A stretch of 64,000 bases of DNA from positions 57,524 to 121,523 of the forward strand of contig CALWSP010000014.1 in the NCBI GenBank assembly GCA_944384235.1. Reading direction: 5' to 3'. The translations under genes were made by a program, and so were the position numbers. The notes below the pieces were generated by a model, which ran no database searches, was not told the DNA's origin, and saw only the letters and a program-made list of their open reading frames with translations. This DNA comes from an uncultured Clostridia bacterium (GTDB taxonomy: Bacteria > Bacillota > Clostridia > Lachnospirales > CAG-274). Shown piece by piece: positions 8,594-17,494 of this stretch; within the stretch, counting starts at the first letter, position 1; each line of letters starts with the position of its first letter.

Positions 8594-10057
8594 ATGGAAA
8601 ACATCACAGATGTTAATCAAATTAAAAACGCAGTTCTTTACAAGGTTGCTGAATATGCTTTTGAGGGCAATTTAGACGACAAAATTGAGGGTATTCCTTA
8701 CGAGCTTACAGACCCTACTACACCTAGTTTTAGATGTTGTGTTTACAGAGAAAGAGAAATTTTAAGACAGAGAATTAGACTTGCTATGGGTAAAATTCCT
8801 TCTGATATGCACTACAAAAAATCTGACAACACTCAGATTGTTCACGTTATGAAAGCAGCTTGTGAAGGTTGCCCTATTGACAGAGTAACTGTTACTAACA
8901 ACTGTCAAAACTGTCTTGCTCAAAAATGTATTAAGTCTTGTAAGTTTGACGCTATTATTCACACTCCAACTGGTGCTTACATTGACAAGACTAAGTGTAA
9001 AAACTGTGGTGCTTGTGTTAAGGCTTGTCCTTACAACGCTATTGTGGACATTGAAAGACCTTGTATAAAGGCTTGCCCTGTTAGTGCTGTTGATATGGAC
9101 GAACACGATTTAGCTAAGATAGACGAAGATAAGTGTATAAATTGTGGTCAATGTGTTTCTAAGTGTCCTTTTGGTGCAATTGGTGCTGCATCTATGATGA
9201 CAAATGTAATTGACTCTTTAAGAACTAACCCTGAACATACATATGCTATGATTGCTCCATCTATTGAAGGTCAATTTGGCACAGCTACTATTCCAGCTTT
9301 AAAGCAGGCTATTGAGGACCTTGGTTTTAAACAATGTTATGAAATTGCTCTTGGTGCTGACGCAGTTGCTTGGAGAGAGGCTGAGGAGCTTATTGAAAAC
9401 GTTAAAAACGGCAAGAAAATGACTACATCTTGTTGCCCTGCTTTTTATAATATGATTAAGCAACATTACCCAGAAATTCAAGACAAAATGTCTACAACAG
9501 GTTCTCCTATGATTGCTTCTGCTAAGGCAATTAGAGCTATGGACCCAGAAGCTGTTATTGTGTTTATTGGGCCTTGTATAGCTAAGAAAAACGAGGTTGT
9601 TTCAAGATATATGGGCGAAATTAGTGCGGCTATGACTCTTGATGAGCTTGCAGCTATGTTTGCTGTTAAGAGAATTGACCCAACTACATACGAGGGTGGC
9701 AGCCAGCTTGCTACTCGTTATGGCAAAGGTTTTGCTAGAAGTGGCGGTGTTACTGCAGCTGTTATGAAAGCTGTTGAGGAGCAGGGGGCAGATGTTAAGC
9801 CAACTGCTAAGATATGTAATGGTGCAGCTGAATGTAAGGTTGCTTTACAAATGCTTAAACTTGGCAAGTTAAAAGAAGATATTATTGAGGGTATGGCTTG
9901 TGAAGGCGGTTGTGTAAATGGACCTATGCGTCAATATGAGCTTATTGACAGTAGAAAAGTGTTTGACAAGAATGTTAATGTTGAAAACACAGAAATTATT
10001 AAAACTTGTTATGAAAATGGATATGGAGATTTAAATATTCACGTTCACAACCATTAA
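8594..10057 (+). CDS. [FeFe]-hydrogenase, monomeric ferredoxin-linked type (group B-like)
   Basis: Catalyses H2 evolution or uptake with ferredoxin. An N-terminal segment of about 85 residues is followed by several [4Fe-4S] motifs (roughly residues 90-195) and the H-cluster domain. The three H-cluster motifs are intact: TSCCPAF (C280 proton relay, C281 ligand), GPCIAKKNE (C328) and MACEGGCVNGP (C436, C440). This contrasts with the upstream homologue, which lacks the relay cysteine, so this one is expected to be the working enzyme. The extra N-terminal domain and PAF/GP variants suggest group B rather than the classical clostridial HydA. A GGAGG site precedes the ATG, and a strong terminator closes the operon at 10065. 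Confidence 0.92.
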   Translation: MENITDVNQIKNAVLYKVAEYAFEGNLDDKIEGIPYELTDPTTPSFRCCVYREREILRQRIRLAMGKIPSDMHYKKSDNTQIVHVMKAACEGCPIDRVTVTNNCQNCLAQKCIKSCKFDAIIHTPTGAYIDKTKCKNCGACVKACPYNAIVDIERPCIKACPVSAVDMDEHDLAKIDEDKCINCGQCVSKCPFGAIGAASMMTNVIDSLRTNPEHTYAMIAPSIEGQFGTATIPALKQAIEDLGFKQCYEIALGADAVAWREAEELIENVKNGKKMTTSCCPAFYNMIKQHYPEIQDKMSTTGSPMIASAKAIRAMDPEAVIVFIGPCIAKKNEVVSRYMGEISAAMTLDELAAMFAVKRIDPTTYEGGSQLATRYGKGFARSGGVTAAVMKAVEEQGADVKPTAKICNGAAECKVALQMLKLGKLKEDIIEGMACEGGCVNGPMRQYELIDSRKVFDKNVNVENTEIIKTCYENGYGDLNIHVHNH

Positions 10058-10064
10058 TTAAAGG

Positions 10065-10086
10065 GGGCTACTTTGTAGCCCTTTTT
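10065..10086 (+). terminator. Terminator of the hydrogenase operon
   Basis: GGGCTAC/GTAGCCC stem (10065-10071 with 10075-10081), TTT loop and a run of five T. Confidence 0.9.
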
Positions 10087-10090
10087 ATGC

Positions 10091-10119
10091 TTGTGATTAA
10101 TATTAGTTTGGTGTATAAT
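10091..10119 (+). promoter_or_regulatory. Promoter of the ydcF-like gene
   Basis: TTGTGA (10091-10096), 17-bp spacer and perfect TATAAT (10114-10119), directly after the hydrogenase terminator. Confidence 0.65.
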
Positions 10120-10141
10120 AAATAAAAAGGGGAGGGATAAG

Positions 10142-10864
10142 GTGAAAAAGGCTATTTTAGTTTTTACTATTTTATATTCTATATTTTTTGTTATATCTTG
10201 TTTTATTTCAGGGATTTTTAGAATAGGCTTTTTTATGGTTATTCCCTTTTTATGTTGTGTATTAATTTGTTTTTATTTGAAAAAAAGCATAGTTTCACAA
10301 GCTTTAAAACTTATATTTTCTCTTGTTTTTATATTTTATTTTGGAATTATGGTTTTTATATTTTTAAACTCTAAATCTGACTATTTGACATACAAAGAAG
10401 ATTGTTTGATTGTTTTAGGTTGTGGTTTAAAAGGGAAAAATTTAAGCCAAAGTTTAAAAGAAAGGCTTGACAAAGCACTTGAGTATATTGACAAAAACAA
10501 AAATGCTATTATTGTTGTTAGTGGTGGACAAGGAGAAAATGAATTAATTACAGAGGCTTTAGCTATGCAAAGATACCTTGTTGAAAAAGGTGTAGAGGAG
10601 AAAAGAATTGTTATGGAGGACAGGTCAACTTCTACATACGAAAATTTCAAATATTCTAAGAATATATTGGACAGTATATTTAAAGGCAATTATTCTTGTG
10701 TTTTTGTGACAAATTCTTTTCATTTATACAGAGCTAGTAAAATTGGAGAGATTGTTGGTTTAGATGTTTTAAAATTAAGAGCTAAAACAAGCCCATATTC
10801 TTTAATTGACAATTATTTTAGAGAGGTTTTAGCTGTTATTAAGCTATGGATTTTAAAAAGATAG
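10142..10864 (+). CDS. YdcF/SanA family (DUF218) membrane protein
   Basis: Two or three N-terminal membrane segments (residues about 5-80) anchor a DUF218 domain. Within it the conserved nucleotide-like binding motifs are visible: IVLGCGLKG, a VVSGGQGENELITEA segment and MEDRSTSTYENFKYS. Members of this family are linked to envelope integrity (E. coli SanA, ElyC), but the reaction is not established. The GTG start at 10142 follows a GGGAGGG site. It begins a three-gene unit with a methyltransferase and hslO. Confidence 0.82.
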   Translation: MKKAILVFTILYSIFFVISCFISGIFRIGFFMVIPFLCCVLICFYLKKSIVSQALKLIFSLVFIFYFGIMVFIFLNSKSDYLTYKEDCLIVLGCGLKGKNLSQSLKERLDKALEYIDKNKNAIIVVSGGQGENELITEALAMQRYLVEKGVEEKRIVMEDRSTSTYENFKYSKNILDSIFKGNYSCVFVTNSFHLYRASKIGEIVGLDVLKLRAKTSPYSLIDNYFREVLAVIKLWILKR

Positions 10865-10877
10865 TGGAGGAATATAT

Positions 10878-11642
10878 ATGGCCTATGAAGGATTTGCTCA
10901 GGTATATGACGAGTTTATGATTGATGTACCTTATGACAAGTGGTGTGAATACATTATAGAGATTTTTAAAAAGCATAATTTAAAAATTAACACAAACCTT
11001 ATTGCTGAGCTTGGGTGTGGAACAGGAAATATGACAGAAAGACTTGCAAAAAAGGGGTTTGAAATGATTGGCATAGACCTTTCAGAAAGTATGCTTGCAA
11101 AGGCTATTGAAAAAGCCATAGAAAGCGAACTTGACATTTTATATTTAAACCAGGATATGGCCGAATTTGAACTTTATGGAACAGTTGATGCAATTATTTC
11201 TATATGCGACAGTATAAATTATATTACTGAAAAAGCAGAGCTACTAAAGGTTTTTAAGCTTGTAAACAACTACCTTGAACCTAACGGGCTTTTTGTGTTT
11301 GATATAAACACAATTTACAAGTTTGAAAATGTGTTAGGGTGCAATAGTTTTTGTCAAACAACCGAAAATTCAGCTTATACTTGGGAAAACTACTATGATG
11401 AGGAAGAGAGAATAAACGAGTTTTATACTAACTTTTTTATAGAAAACGAAGATGGGCTATATGAAAGATTTGAAGAATTTCATTATGAAAAAGGGTATGA
11501 AATAAATGAAATTGTTGAGCTACTAGAAAAGGCTGGCTTAAAGTTTGAAGCTTGTTATGAAGAATTAAGTTTTGATTTACCAAAAGGCAACAGCCAAAGA
11601 GTCTTTTTTGTGGCTAGAGAATGTATGAAAGGAAGAAATTAA
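10878..11642 (+). CDS. Class I SAM-dependent methyltransferase, substrate unknown
   Basis: A Rossmann-type methyltransferase of 254 residues. Motif I is AELGCGTGNMTERLA at about residues 41-55, followed by the acidic GIDLSESML that binds SAM ribose, and an SICDSINY segment in place of motif IV. The family (B. subtilis YqeM-like and related small-molecule or tRNA enzymes) does not give the substrate away. A GGAGG site lies 9 bases before the ATG. It sits between the ydcF-like gene and hslO with gaps of 13 and 1 bases, so it belongs to that operon. Confidence 0.85.
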   Translation: MAYEGFAQVYDEFMIDVPYDKWCEYIIEIFKKHNLKINTNLIAELGCGTGNMTERLAKKGFEMIGIDLSESMLAKAIEKAIESELDILYLNQDMAEFELYGTVDAIISICDSINYITEKAELLKVFKLVNNYLEPNGLFVFDINTIYKFENVLGCNSFCQTTENSAYTWENYYDEEERINEFYTNFFIENEDGLYERFEEFHYEKGYEINEIVELLEKAGLKFEACYEELSFDLPKGNSQRVFFVARECMKGRN

Positions 11643-11643
11643 G

Positions 11644-12534
11644 ATGGATTATATTTTAAGAGCAACTGCTGGAAATGGTTCAGTTAGAGTTTTTGTTGCT
11701 AACACTAGAGAAACTGTTGAAAAAGCTTTTGAGTTTCACAAAACTTCACCTGTTATTTCTGCTGCTTTAGGTAGAGCTTTAACAGGAGCTGCTATGATGG
11801 GCTCAATGTTAAAAGGTGAAGATGATTTATTAACTATTACTATAAAAGGTGATGGGCCAGCTGGCAACATTACTGTTACTTCAGATAGCAAGGCAAGAGT
11901 TAAAGGATATGTTTCAAACCCTAGGGTTGATTTGCCTTTAAACGAAAATGGAAAGCTAGATGTTAAAAGCGCTGTTGGCGAGGGCACTTTAACTGTGATT
12001 AAGGATATGGGAATGAAAGAGCCTTATGTTGGGCAAATTCCTTTACAAACTGGCGAGATTGCTGAAGATTTGACTTATTATTTTGCTAAGTCTGAGCAAA
12101 CTCCATCTGCTGTTGCTTTAGGTGTTTTAGTTGACAAAGACTACACTATTAAGCAGGCTGGAGGTTTTATTATTCAAATTATGCCTGATGCAGATGATGA
12201 CATTATATTTTCTCTTGAAATAAAGCTTCACGAAATGGAGCCTATGACAACTATGTTTGAAAAGGGTATGAGTGTTGAAGACATTATGGACTATCTTATT
12301 GGCGATTTAGACCCAGTTATTTTAGACAAAGTGCCTGTTGAGTATTACTGCAATTGTTCTAGAGAAAGGGTTGAAAAGGCTTTAATTTCTATTGGAAAAA
12401 AAGAGATTGCTAAGATTTTAGAAGAAGATGGAAAGGCAACTTTACACTGTCATTTTTGCAACAAGGACTATGATTTTGATGAAAATGATTTATTGAATTT
12501 AATTAAGGAAGAAAACAAAGAAGAAAAAAAATAA
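11644..12534 (+). CDS. hslO: Redox-regulated chaperone Hsp33
   Basis: Holdase chaperone activated by oxidation. The 296-residue protein ends in the zinc redox switch: CxC at C236/C238 and CxxC at C269/C272. The N-terminal part has the typical GRALTGAAMMGSMLKG and GDGPAGNITV segments. It starts one base after the methyltransferase stop, implying coupled translation. For an anaerobe this protein would protect against oxygen or bleach exposure. No terminator was found after it; rpsU has its own promoter. Confidence 0.96.
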   Translation: MDYILRATAGNGSVRVFVANTRETVEKAFEFHKTSPVISAALGRALTGAAMMGSMLKGEDDLLTITIKGDGPAGNITVTSDSKARVKGYVSNPRVDLPLNENGKLDVKSAVGEGTLTVIKDMGMKEPYVGQIPLQTGEIAEDLTYYFAKSEQTPSAVALGVLVDKDYTIKQAGGFIIQIMPDADDDIIFSLEIKLHEMEPMTTMFEKGMSVEDIMDYLIGDLDPVILDKVPVEYYCNCSRERVEKALISIGKKEIAKILEEDGKATLHCHFCNKDYDFDENDLLNLIKEENKEEKK

Positions 12535-12552
12535 AAATTTTTTAATTTATAG

Positions 12553-12581
12553 TTGACTAAGTCTAAAAAATTGTGTATAAT
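12553..12581 (+). promoter_or_regulatory. rpsU promoter
   Basis: TTGACT (12553-12558), 17-bp spacer, TATAAT (12576-12581). The resulting leader of about 60 bases contains a weak stem (12592-12598 with 12606-12612) before the GGAGGGAGG ribosome-binding site. Confidence 0.8.
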
Positions 12582-12647
12582 TTTGTAGTGTATAGTTTTA
12601 GTATGAAGCTATGCAGGACTGATGTAATTGGAGGGAGGGAAGTAACA

Positions 12648-12824
12648 ATGTCTGAGGTTAGAGTTAAGGAAAATGAGTCATTAGATAGCGCTCTTCGTCG
12701 TTTCAAGAGAAACTGTGCTAAAGCAGGTATTATGGGCGAAGTTAGAAAGAGAGAGCATTATGACAAGCCTAGTGTAAAGCGTAAGAAGAAGTCTGAAGCT
12801 GCTAGAAAGCGTAAGTACAACTAA
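12648..12824 (+). CDS. rpsU: 30S ribosomal protein S21
   Basis: Small basic ribosomal protein of 58 residues, with the S21 core [18 protein letters not shown] and a Lys/Arg-rich tail. The ATG at 12648 follows a very strong GGAGGGAGG site; an upstream in-frame start at 12573 would lie inside the promoter -10 and is rejected. yqeY follows after 24 bases, the usual Firmicutes pairing. Confidence 0.96.
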   Translation: MSEVRVKENESLDSALRRFKRNCAKAGIMGEVRKREHYDKPSVKRKKKSEAARKRKYN

Positions 12825-12848
12825 TTTACACAAAGGATAGTGATTTAT

Positions 12849-13301
12849 ATGTCATTAAAAGAAAGACTTTTTGATGACTTAAAAGTGGCAATGAAGAACA
12901 AGGATTCTCTTAAAAAAGAGGTTATTCAGATTGTTCGTGCTGGTGTTCTTCAAATTGAAAAGGACCAAAAAATTGATAACCTTGATGACGATAGTGTTTT
13001 AACTGTTATTTCCAAGGAGATTAAAAAAATTAACGATGTTTTGCCTGATTTTGAAAAGGCTCAGCGTCAAGACTTAGTAGACGAGGCTAAACAGAAGATT
13101 GAGCTTTTGAAAGCTTACCTTCCCGAGCAGTTATCAGAAGATGAAATCCAAGAAATTGTGGCTGAAGCTATTAAGAGTATTAATGCCGTATCTATGAAGG
13201 ATATGGGCAAGGTTATGGGCGTTGTTTCTGCAAAAACAAAGGGCAAGGCTGACAATAAACTTGTTAGTGATGTAGTTAAAAAGATGCTACAAAGTTTATA
13301 A
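12849..13301 (+). CDS. yqeY: GatB/YqeY domain protein
   Basis: A 150-residue protein homologous to the tRNA-binding tail of GatB. The family hallmark N terminus SLKERLFDDLKVAMKNKD and the C-terminal KDMGKVMGVVSAKTKGKADNK segment (YqeY domain) are clear. It may bind tRNA or assist amidotransferase, but the function of free YqeY is not established. The ATG at 12849 fits the family; a GTG at 12840 is too close to AAGGA. Follows rpsU as in most Firmicutes and is closed by the terminator at 13311. Confidence 0.93.
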   Translation: MSLKERLFDDLKVAMKNKDSLKKEVIQIVRAGVLQIEKDQKIDNLDDDSVLTVISKEIKKINDVLPDFEKAQRQDLVDEAKQKIELLKAYLPEQLSEDEIQEIVAEAIKSINAVSMKDMGKVMGVVSAKTKGKADNKLVSDVVKKMLQSL

Positions 13302-13310
13302 GGATTACCA

Positions 13311-13338
13311 AAGACGGAGCTTAGCTTCGTCTTTTTTT
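13311..13338 (+). terminator. Terminator of rpsU-yqeY
   Basis: A 10-bp stem with one G-T pair (13311-13320 with 13324-13333), a 3-base loop and a T-run. Confidence 0.9.
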
Positions 13339-13384
13339 GTTTTAAAAAATTGTATTTTTGTTTTAAAATTAAAATCAAATAATG

Positions 13385-13413
13385 TTTACTATTTGTTATT
13401 TATGTGTTAAAAT
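13385..13413 (+). promoter_or_regulatory. Promoter of the CobS-like/CbiB-like pair
   Basis: TTTACT (13385-13390), 17-bp spacer and TAAAAT (13408-13413), upstream of the AGGGAAGG ribosome-binding site. A moderate match. Confidence 0.5.
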
Positions 13414-13443
13414 AAGTATTAATATGTAGAGGGAAGGATTATT

Positions 13444-14103
13444 ATGAAAAATTTGATTTATGGAATTAGATTAGGGCTTTTTAAAAGTAATTTTGAAGAA
13501 GAAAAAGGGATTGTTAAATTTTTTATTTGTATGTATCCTATAATTAGTGTTTTAATTAGTTTTTTTGGGATTTTAGGTTTTTATGCTGGAAGTTTAATAA
13601 GCGGTGTATATGGCAGTTTTTTTGCTATGATTTTAATTTTTACACTAATTGGACAAGGGTACTACAAAAAGGTTTTTGATTGCTTTAACAAATTTAAAAA
13701 TTTATTTTTTGTTTTATATTTTTTGATTTTATATATTTTTATTTTTAATATGAAAATTAAAGGCATTTTAGTTTATGCTATTTTATACTCACTATCAAGA
13801 GTGTTTATTTATATTATGATTAACGACAACAAGAGTGTTGAGACTGGATTTTACAGGCATATATTTGAAAGAAAAAACAAGTTTTGGTGTGGACTTATTA
13901 GTTTTATTTGGCTTATAAATTGTGTAGCTTTTTTACAATTGATAGGTGTTTTATTTTTTGCTTTTGTTTTTTTACTTTATTTAAATTTATATAGTATTAT
14001 TTATTTTAAAAGCAAAAAAAATGAAGTTTTTAAAAACAAGTATATTAATTTGTTTTTTGTTTTAACTGAGATTTTGCCTATGTTAATTTTACTATTTATT
14101 TAG
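13444..14103 (+). CDS. Polytopic membrane protein, possible degenerate CobS-like protein
   Basis: About six hydrophobic segments over 219 residues with little soluble part. I do not recognise it firmly. Two stretches line up in order and spacing with CobS (cobalamin synthase, which joins adenosylcobinamide-GDP and alpha-ribazole): an early FICMYPIISVLISFFG like the FPLVGLLIG helix, and LSRVFIYIMIND..ETGF like the conserved R..(18)..EGLG region. However, the catalytic acidic motif GGLHLDGLADT corresponds to GQGYYKKVFDCFNK, so the Asp residues are gone. The next gene encodes a divergent CbiB homologue, CobS's usual pathway neighbour, which is the main support. It is probably inactive in cobalamin synthesis if the reading is right. 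Confidence 0.4.
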   Translation: MKNLIYGIRLGLFKSNFEEEKGIVKFFICMYPIISVLISFFGILGFYAGSLISGVYGSFFAMILIFTLIGQGYYKKVFDCFNKFKNLFFVLYFLILYIFIFNMKIKGILVYAILYSLSRVFIYIMINDNKSVETGFYRHIFERKNKFWCGLISFIWLINCVAFLQLIGVLFFAFVFLLYLNLYSIIYFKSKKNEVFKNKYINLFFVLTEILPMLILLFI

Positions 14104-14114
14104 GAGGGGACAAT

Positions 14115-14996
14115 TTGTCTTTAGTAATAGGTTTAGTTTTTGGGTTTGTGTTAGATATGTTTTTTGGCACGCCAAAGGTTTTAAAATCAATTTATAATTT
14201 TATTTTTAAAAGTGTTAAGGATTTATATAAAAAAATAAGTAAAAGAAATGCTATTTTAGTTACAATTTTTGTTCCTTTAATTATTTGTGTTTTATTTTAT
14301 TATTTAGTTTTTTTTATTAAGAACAAAAACATATCTGCATTAATTGTTTTTGAAAGCATAATATGTTATTTGTGTATATCAAACAAGGAAATTAAAAAAA
14401 ATTCTGAAAGGCTATTTAGAGCTTTAAAAAAAGGGTATAATAAAAATGCTAGCAGGATTATTAACAACATACAAAGAGAAGAAAATTTAACAGAGCCTAG
14501 TGAAATAGTTGAAAGAGTTATTATTTTAACTGACGACGAGGCTTTAGACAAGGTTATTGCTCCTATTTTTTATATTTTATTTTTTGGTGTTGGAGCTGGT
14601 GTTTTTTACAAAGTTATTTCAATTATTGCCGATTCAACCAATTTTGGTTTGGCTAGGTTTTTGAAAAATTTATTTGAACTAATACCTGCTAGATTAGGAA
14701 TTTTATTTATAACATTATCTATTAAATTACAAAAGTTTAATATTAAAAAGGCTTTAGAGGTTTTAAAAAGGGACAGATACAACATTAAAGATGCTAACAG
14801 AGGGCTGTTTCTTTGTTTAAGTGCAGGTGCTTTAGATATGAGTATAAGTTTAAATGGGGCTTTTTTTGGAAACGGAAACCCAAATTTAAACCACAAATAT
14901 ATAAGATATAATTATGAAATTATAAACATAGGAATTTTACTTAACTTTGTAATATTGGTTTTAATTAAATTGTTATGTGTTATATTTATTGTTTAA
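14115..14996 (+). CDS. Divergent CbiB/CobD-family membrane protein
   Basis: CbiB couples aminopropanol (phosphate) to adenosylcobyric acid. Family landmarks remain but are eroded: FGFVLDMFFGTP at the N terminus (the family has LDLLLGDP, so the Asp is Thr), DKVIAPIFYILFFGVGAGVFYK (family DgvvaPlFy..gG.pga..Yk) and ELIPARLGILF (family nyIPARLTA). The EN pair before the Dgv motif is DDEA here. The start is a TTG at 14115, five bases after AGGAGGGG. Only 11 bases separate it from the preceding CobS-like gene. No other cobalamin gene is nearby, so either a relic or a repurposed pair is possible. Confidence 0.7.
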   Translation: MSLVIGLVFGFVLDMFFGTPKVLKSIYNFIFKSVKDLYKKISKRNAILVTIFVPLIICVLFYYLVFFIKNKNISALIVFESIICYLCISNKEIKKNSERLFRALKKGYNKNASRIINNIQREENLTEPSEIVERVIILTDDEALDKVIAPIFYILFFGVGAGVFYKVISIIADSTNFGLARFLKNLFELIPARLGILFITLSIKLQKFNIKKALEVLKRDRYNIKDANRGLFLCLSAGALDMSISLNGAFFGNGNPNLNHKYIRYNYEIINIGILLNFVILVLIKLLCVIFIV

Positions 14997-15034
14997 AAAT
15001 GTTCGATTAAAATTAAAAAATTTTCTAAAAGGTA

Positions 15035-15063
15035 TTGATTTTTTGTTTGAGATTTGCTATACT
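15035..15063 (+). promoter_or_regulatory. cinA-recA promoter
   Basis: TTGATT (15035-15040), 17-bp spacer and TATACT (15058-15063). The -10 and predicted start lie inside a 28-bp inverted repeat (15059-15086), described separately. No LexA/DinR box of the GAAC-N4-GTTC type was found here. Confidence 0.7.
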
Positions 15064-15086
15064 AAATTTGTTAATGAATTTAGTAT
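15059..15086. promoter_or_regulatory. Inverted repeat overlapping the cinA -10 and start site
   Basis: Ten-bp arms (ATACTAAATT and AATTTAGTAT) separated by 8 bases cover the -10 element and the predicted transcription start. It could be an operator for an unidentified dimeric regulator or a stem at the 5' end of the mRNA. Confidence 0.5.
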
Positions 15087-15116
15087 GCTTTATAATTTAT
15101 TTTAAGGGGATTGATT

Positions 15117-16355
15117 ATGAAAGCAGAAATAATTGCAGTGGGTACAGAGCTATTATTAGGGGATATTTTAAACACTAATTCGCAGTTTTTGGCAAGAGAA
15201 CTAGCTAATTTAGGCATTGACTGTTATTTTCAAAGTGTAGTTGGAGATAATGAAAAAAGGCTTTTAGATTGTATTAAAATTGCTTTTAGTAGAGCTGATA
15301 TGGTAATATTAAGTGGCGGACTAGGGCCTACTCAAGACGATATAACAAAGGAAGTTGTTGCTAAATATTTTGGGAAAAACCTTGTTATGGAGAAAAATTC
15401 ATTAGACAAAATTGTGGATTATTTTTCTCAAAGAGGATATATGGCAGAGTCTAACAAAAAGCAGGCGTTAGTTATTGATGGCAGTATAGTTTTTGAAAAC
15501 AACAACGGGCTTGCTGTGGGCTTTGGTTATGAAGAAGATGGGAAAATTGCTATTGTTCTTCCAGGGCCTCCTAAAGAGCTTATGCCAATGTTTAAAGAAA
15601 GTGTTAGAAGTTTTTTAGAGAAAAAGCAGGAATACACAATTTTAAGCAGAGAAATTCATTTATCTGGAATTGGGGAAAGTAGTGCTTCTGAAAAAATTTC
15701 AGATTTAATTGAGAAATATGAAAACCCTACTATTGCACCTTATGCTAAGGACAACGAAATGTTATTTAGAGTTACAGCAAAGGGGAGAAACAAAGAGGAT
15801 TGTAGCGAAAAGTTAGAAAAGGCTATTGATGAAATAGTTGAAAGGTTAGGCGAATATATATACGGGTTTGACGAGGAAACGTTAGAATCAGCTGTTATAA
15901 AAAAGGCTATTGAAAAAGGGCTTACTATTTCAACTGCTGAAAGTTGCACTGGCGGAATGGTTGCAGCAAGGTTAGTTAATTACCCTGGTGCATCAAAGGC
16001 TTTTATAAACGGCGTTATTACCTACACAAACGAAAGCAAGCATATGTTACTTGGGGTTAAAAACGAAACTCTTAGTGTGTATGGGGCAGTTAGCCCACAA
16101 ACAGCAGAGGAGATGTGTTTTGGAGCTGCAAGGTTTAGTGGAACTAACATTGGTATTTCAACAACTGGCATTGCTGGGCCTGATGGAGGAAGCAAGGAAA
16201 AGCCAGTTGGTTTAGTTTATGTGGGCGTGGCTATAAATGGAATTGTTAAAGTGCAAAGACTTAATTTAAAAGGTTCAAGAAACAAAATTAGAGAGGCTAC
16301 AACAACGGCAGTTTTGGAGCTTTTAAGGAAAGAATTATTTAAGATGGAGGACTAG
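15117..16355 (+). CDS. cinA: CinA family protein (nicotinamide-nucleotide amidohydrolase)
   Basis: Two-domain protein of 412 residues. The N-terminal molybdopterin-binding-like domain has [15 protein letters not shown] and [10 protein letters not shown] and is associated with ADP-ribose pyrophosphatase activity. The C-terminal PncC domain, which deamidates NMN, carries STAESCTGG and [10 protein letters not shown] with its Ser-Lys-type active site. The ATG at 15117 follows AAGGGGA; a TTG six bases earlier is less well spaced. recA starts 2 bases downstream, the classic cinA-recA arrangement of Gram-positive bacteria. Confidence 0.95.
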   Translation: MKAEIIAVGTELLLGDILNTNSQFLARELANLGIDCYFQSVVGDNEKRLLDCIKIAFSRADMVILSGGLGPTQDDITKEVVAKYFGKNLVMEKNSLDKIVDYFSQRGYMAESNKKQALVIDGSIVFENNNGLAVGFGYEEDGKIAIVLPGPPKELMPMFKESVRSFLEKKQEYTILSREIHLSGIGESSASEKISDLIEKYENPTIAPYAKDNEMLFRVTAKGRNKEDCSEKLEKAIDEIVERLGEYIYGFDEETLESAVIKKAIEKGLTISTAESCTGGMVAARLVNYPGASKAFINGVITYTNESKHMLLGVKNETLSVYGAVSPQTAEEMCFGAARFSGTNIGISTTGIAGPDGGSKEKPVGLVYVGVAINGIVKVQRLNLKGSRNKIREATTTAVLELLRKELFKMED

Positions 16356-16357
16356 AA

Positions 16358-17488
16358 ATGGCAAAGAAAAGCAAAATTTTAGATTATAACACAGAAAACG
16401 AGGGCAAGGACCAATCCTTAAAAATGGCTTTAAAGCAAATTGAAAAATTATTTGGCGATGGTTCTATTATGAAGCTTGGTGATAACATCACTAATTTATC
16501 TGTTGAGGCAGTTCCAACAGGTGCATTATCTTTAGACCTTGCACTTGGTATTGGTGGCATTCCTAAGGGCAGAATTACTGAAATATATGGGCCTGAAAGT
16601 AGTGGTAAAACTACTTTAGCTTTACATATTGTTGCAGAAGTTCAAAAAAGAGGCGGAATAGCTGCTTATGTTGATGCTGAGCACGCTCTTGACCCTATTT
16701 ATGCTAGACAGCTTGGTGTAAACATTGATGAATTATATGTTTCTCAGCCAGATTCAGGCGAGCAGGCTTTAGAAATTACTGAAACTATGGTTCGTTCAGG
16801 TGCTATTGACATTGTTGTTGTGGACTCTGTTGCAGCCCTTGTTCCAAAAAGTGAAATTGAGGGCGAAATGGGCGACCCTACAATGGGTGGACAGGCTAGA
16901 CTTATGTCACAAGCTATTAGAAAATTAGCTTCTATTATTAACAAAACAAATTGTATAGTTATATTTATTAACCAGTTAAGGTCTAAAATTGGTGTTACTT
17001 TTGGTAACCCTGAAACTACTACTGGTGGTTCTGCTTTAAAGTATGGCGCTTCTGTTAGAATTGACATTAGAAGGGTTGATTCTATTAAAAACGGAACTGA
17101 AATTATTGGCAACAGAACTAAGGCAAAGGTAGTTAAAAACAAGGTTGCTCCTCCATTTAAAACTGCTGAATTTGACATTATGTATGGAACTGGTATAAGC
17201 CACGTTGGAGATGTTTTAGACTTAGCTGCTGAGCTTGACATTGTTCAAAAGGGTGGAGCTTGGTATAGTTACGAGGGCACTAGAATTGGACAAGGTAGAG
17301 AAAATGCTAAGAAGTTCCTTGACGAAAACGAAGAAATTTGTTTAGAAATTGAAAACAGAGTTAGAGAGCATTTTGGTATTGACGCTGTTAAGTATGAAGA
17401 TGGCGATATTAAAATGGACTTATACGATGAAATTGATGATGAGCAGGATATTGAGCCTATCATTATAGAGGATATGGACGAGGAATAA
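16358..17488 (+). CDS. recA: Recombinase RecA
   Basis: DNA strand exchange and SOS co-protease. Walker [10 protein letters not shown] at residues 78-86, the MAW motif region, the L2 loop TTTGGSALK and the acidic C terminus (many Asp/Glu after residue 350) are all present in 376 residues. GGAGG lies 7 bases before the ATG. The gene follows cinA within an operon whose promoter lacks an obvious SOS box, so damage induction, if any, must come from another site. Confidence 0.98.
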   Translation: MAKKSKILDYNTENEGKDQSLKMALKQIEKLFGDGSIMKLGDNITNLSVEAVPTGALSLDLALGIGGIPKGRITEIYGPESSGKTTLALHIVAEVQKRGGIAAYVDAEHALDPIYARQLGVNIDELYVSQPDSGEQALEITETMVRSGAIDIVVVDSVAALVPKSEIEGEMGDPTMGGQARLMSQAIRKLASIINKTNCIVIFINQLRSKIGVTFGNPETTTGGSALKYGASVRIDIRRVDSIKNGTEIIGNRTKAKVVKNKVAPPFKTAEFDIMYGTGISHVGDVLDLAAELDIVQKGGAWYSYEGTRIGQGRENAKKFLDENEEICLEIENRVREHFGIDAVKYEDGDIKMDLYDEIDDEQDIEPIIIEDMDEE

Positions 17489-17494
17489 TTTAAT

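Noticed and set aside
15001..15012. Possible LexA/DinR half-site (GTTCG) before cinA
   Set aside because: No second half-site at the right distance; a single pentamer is not evidence.
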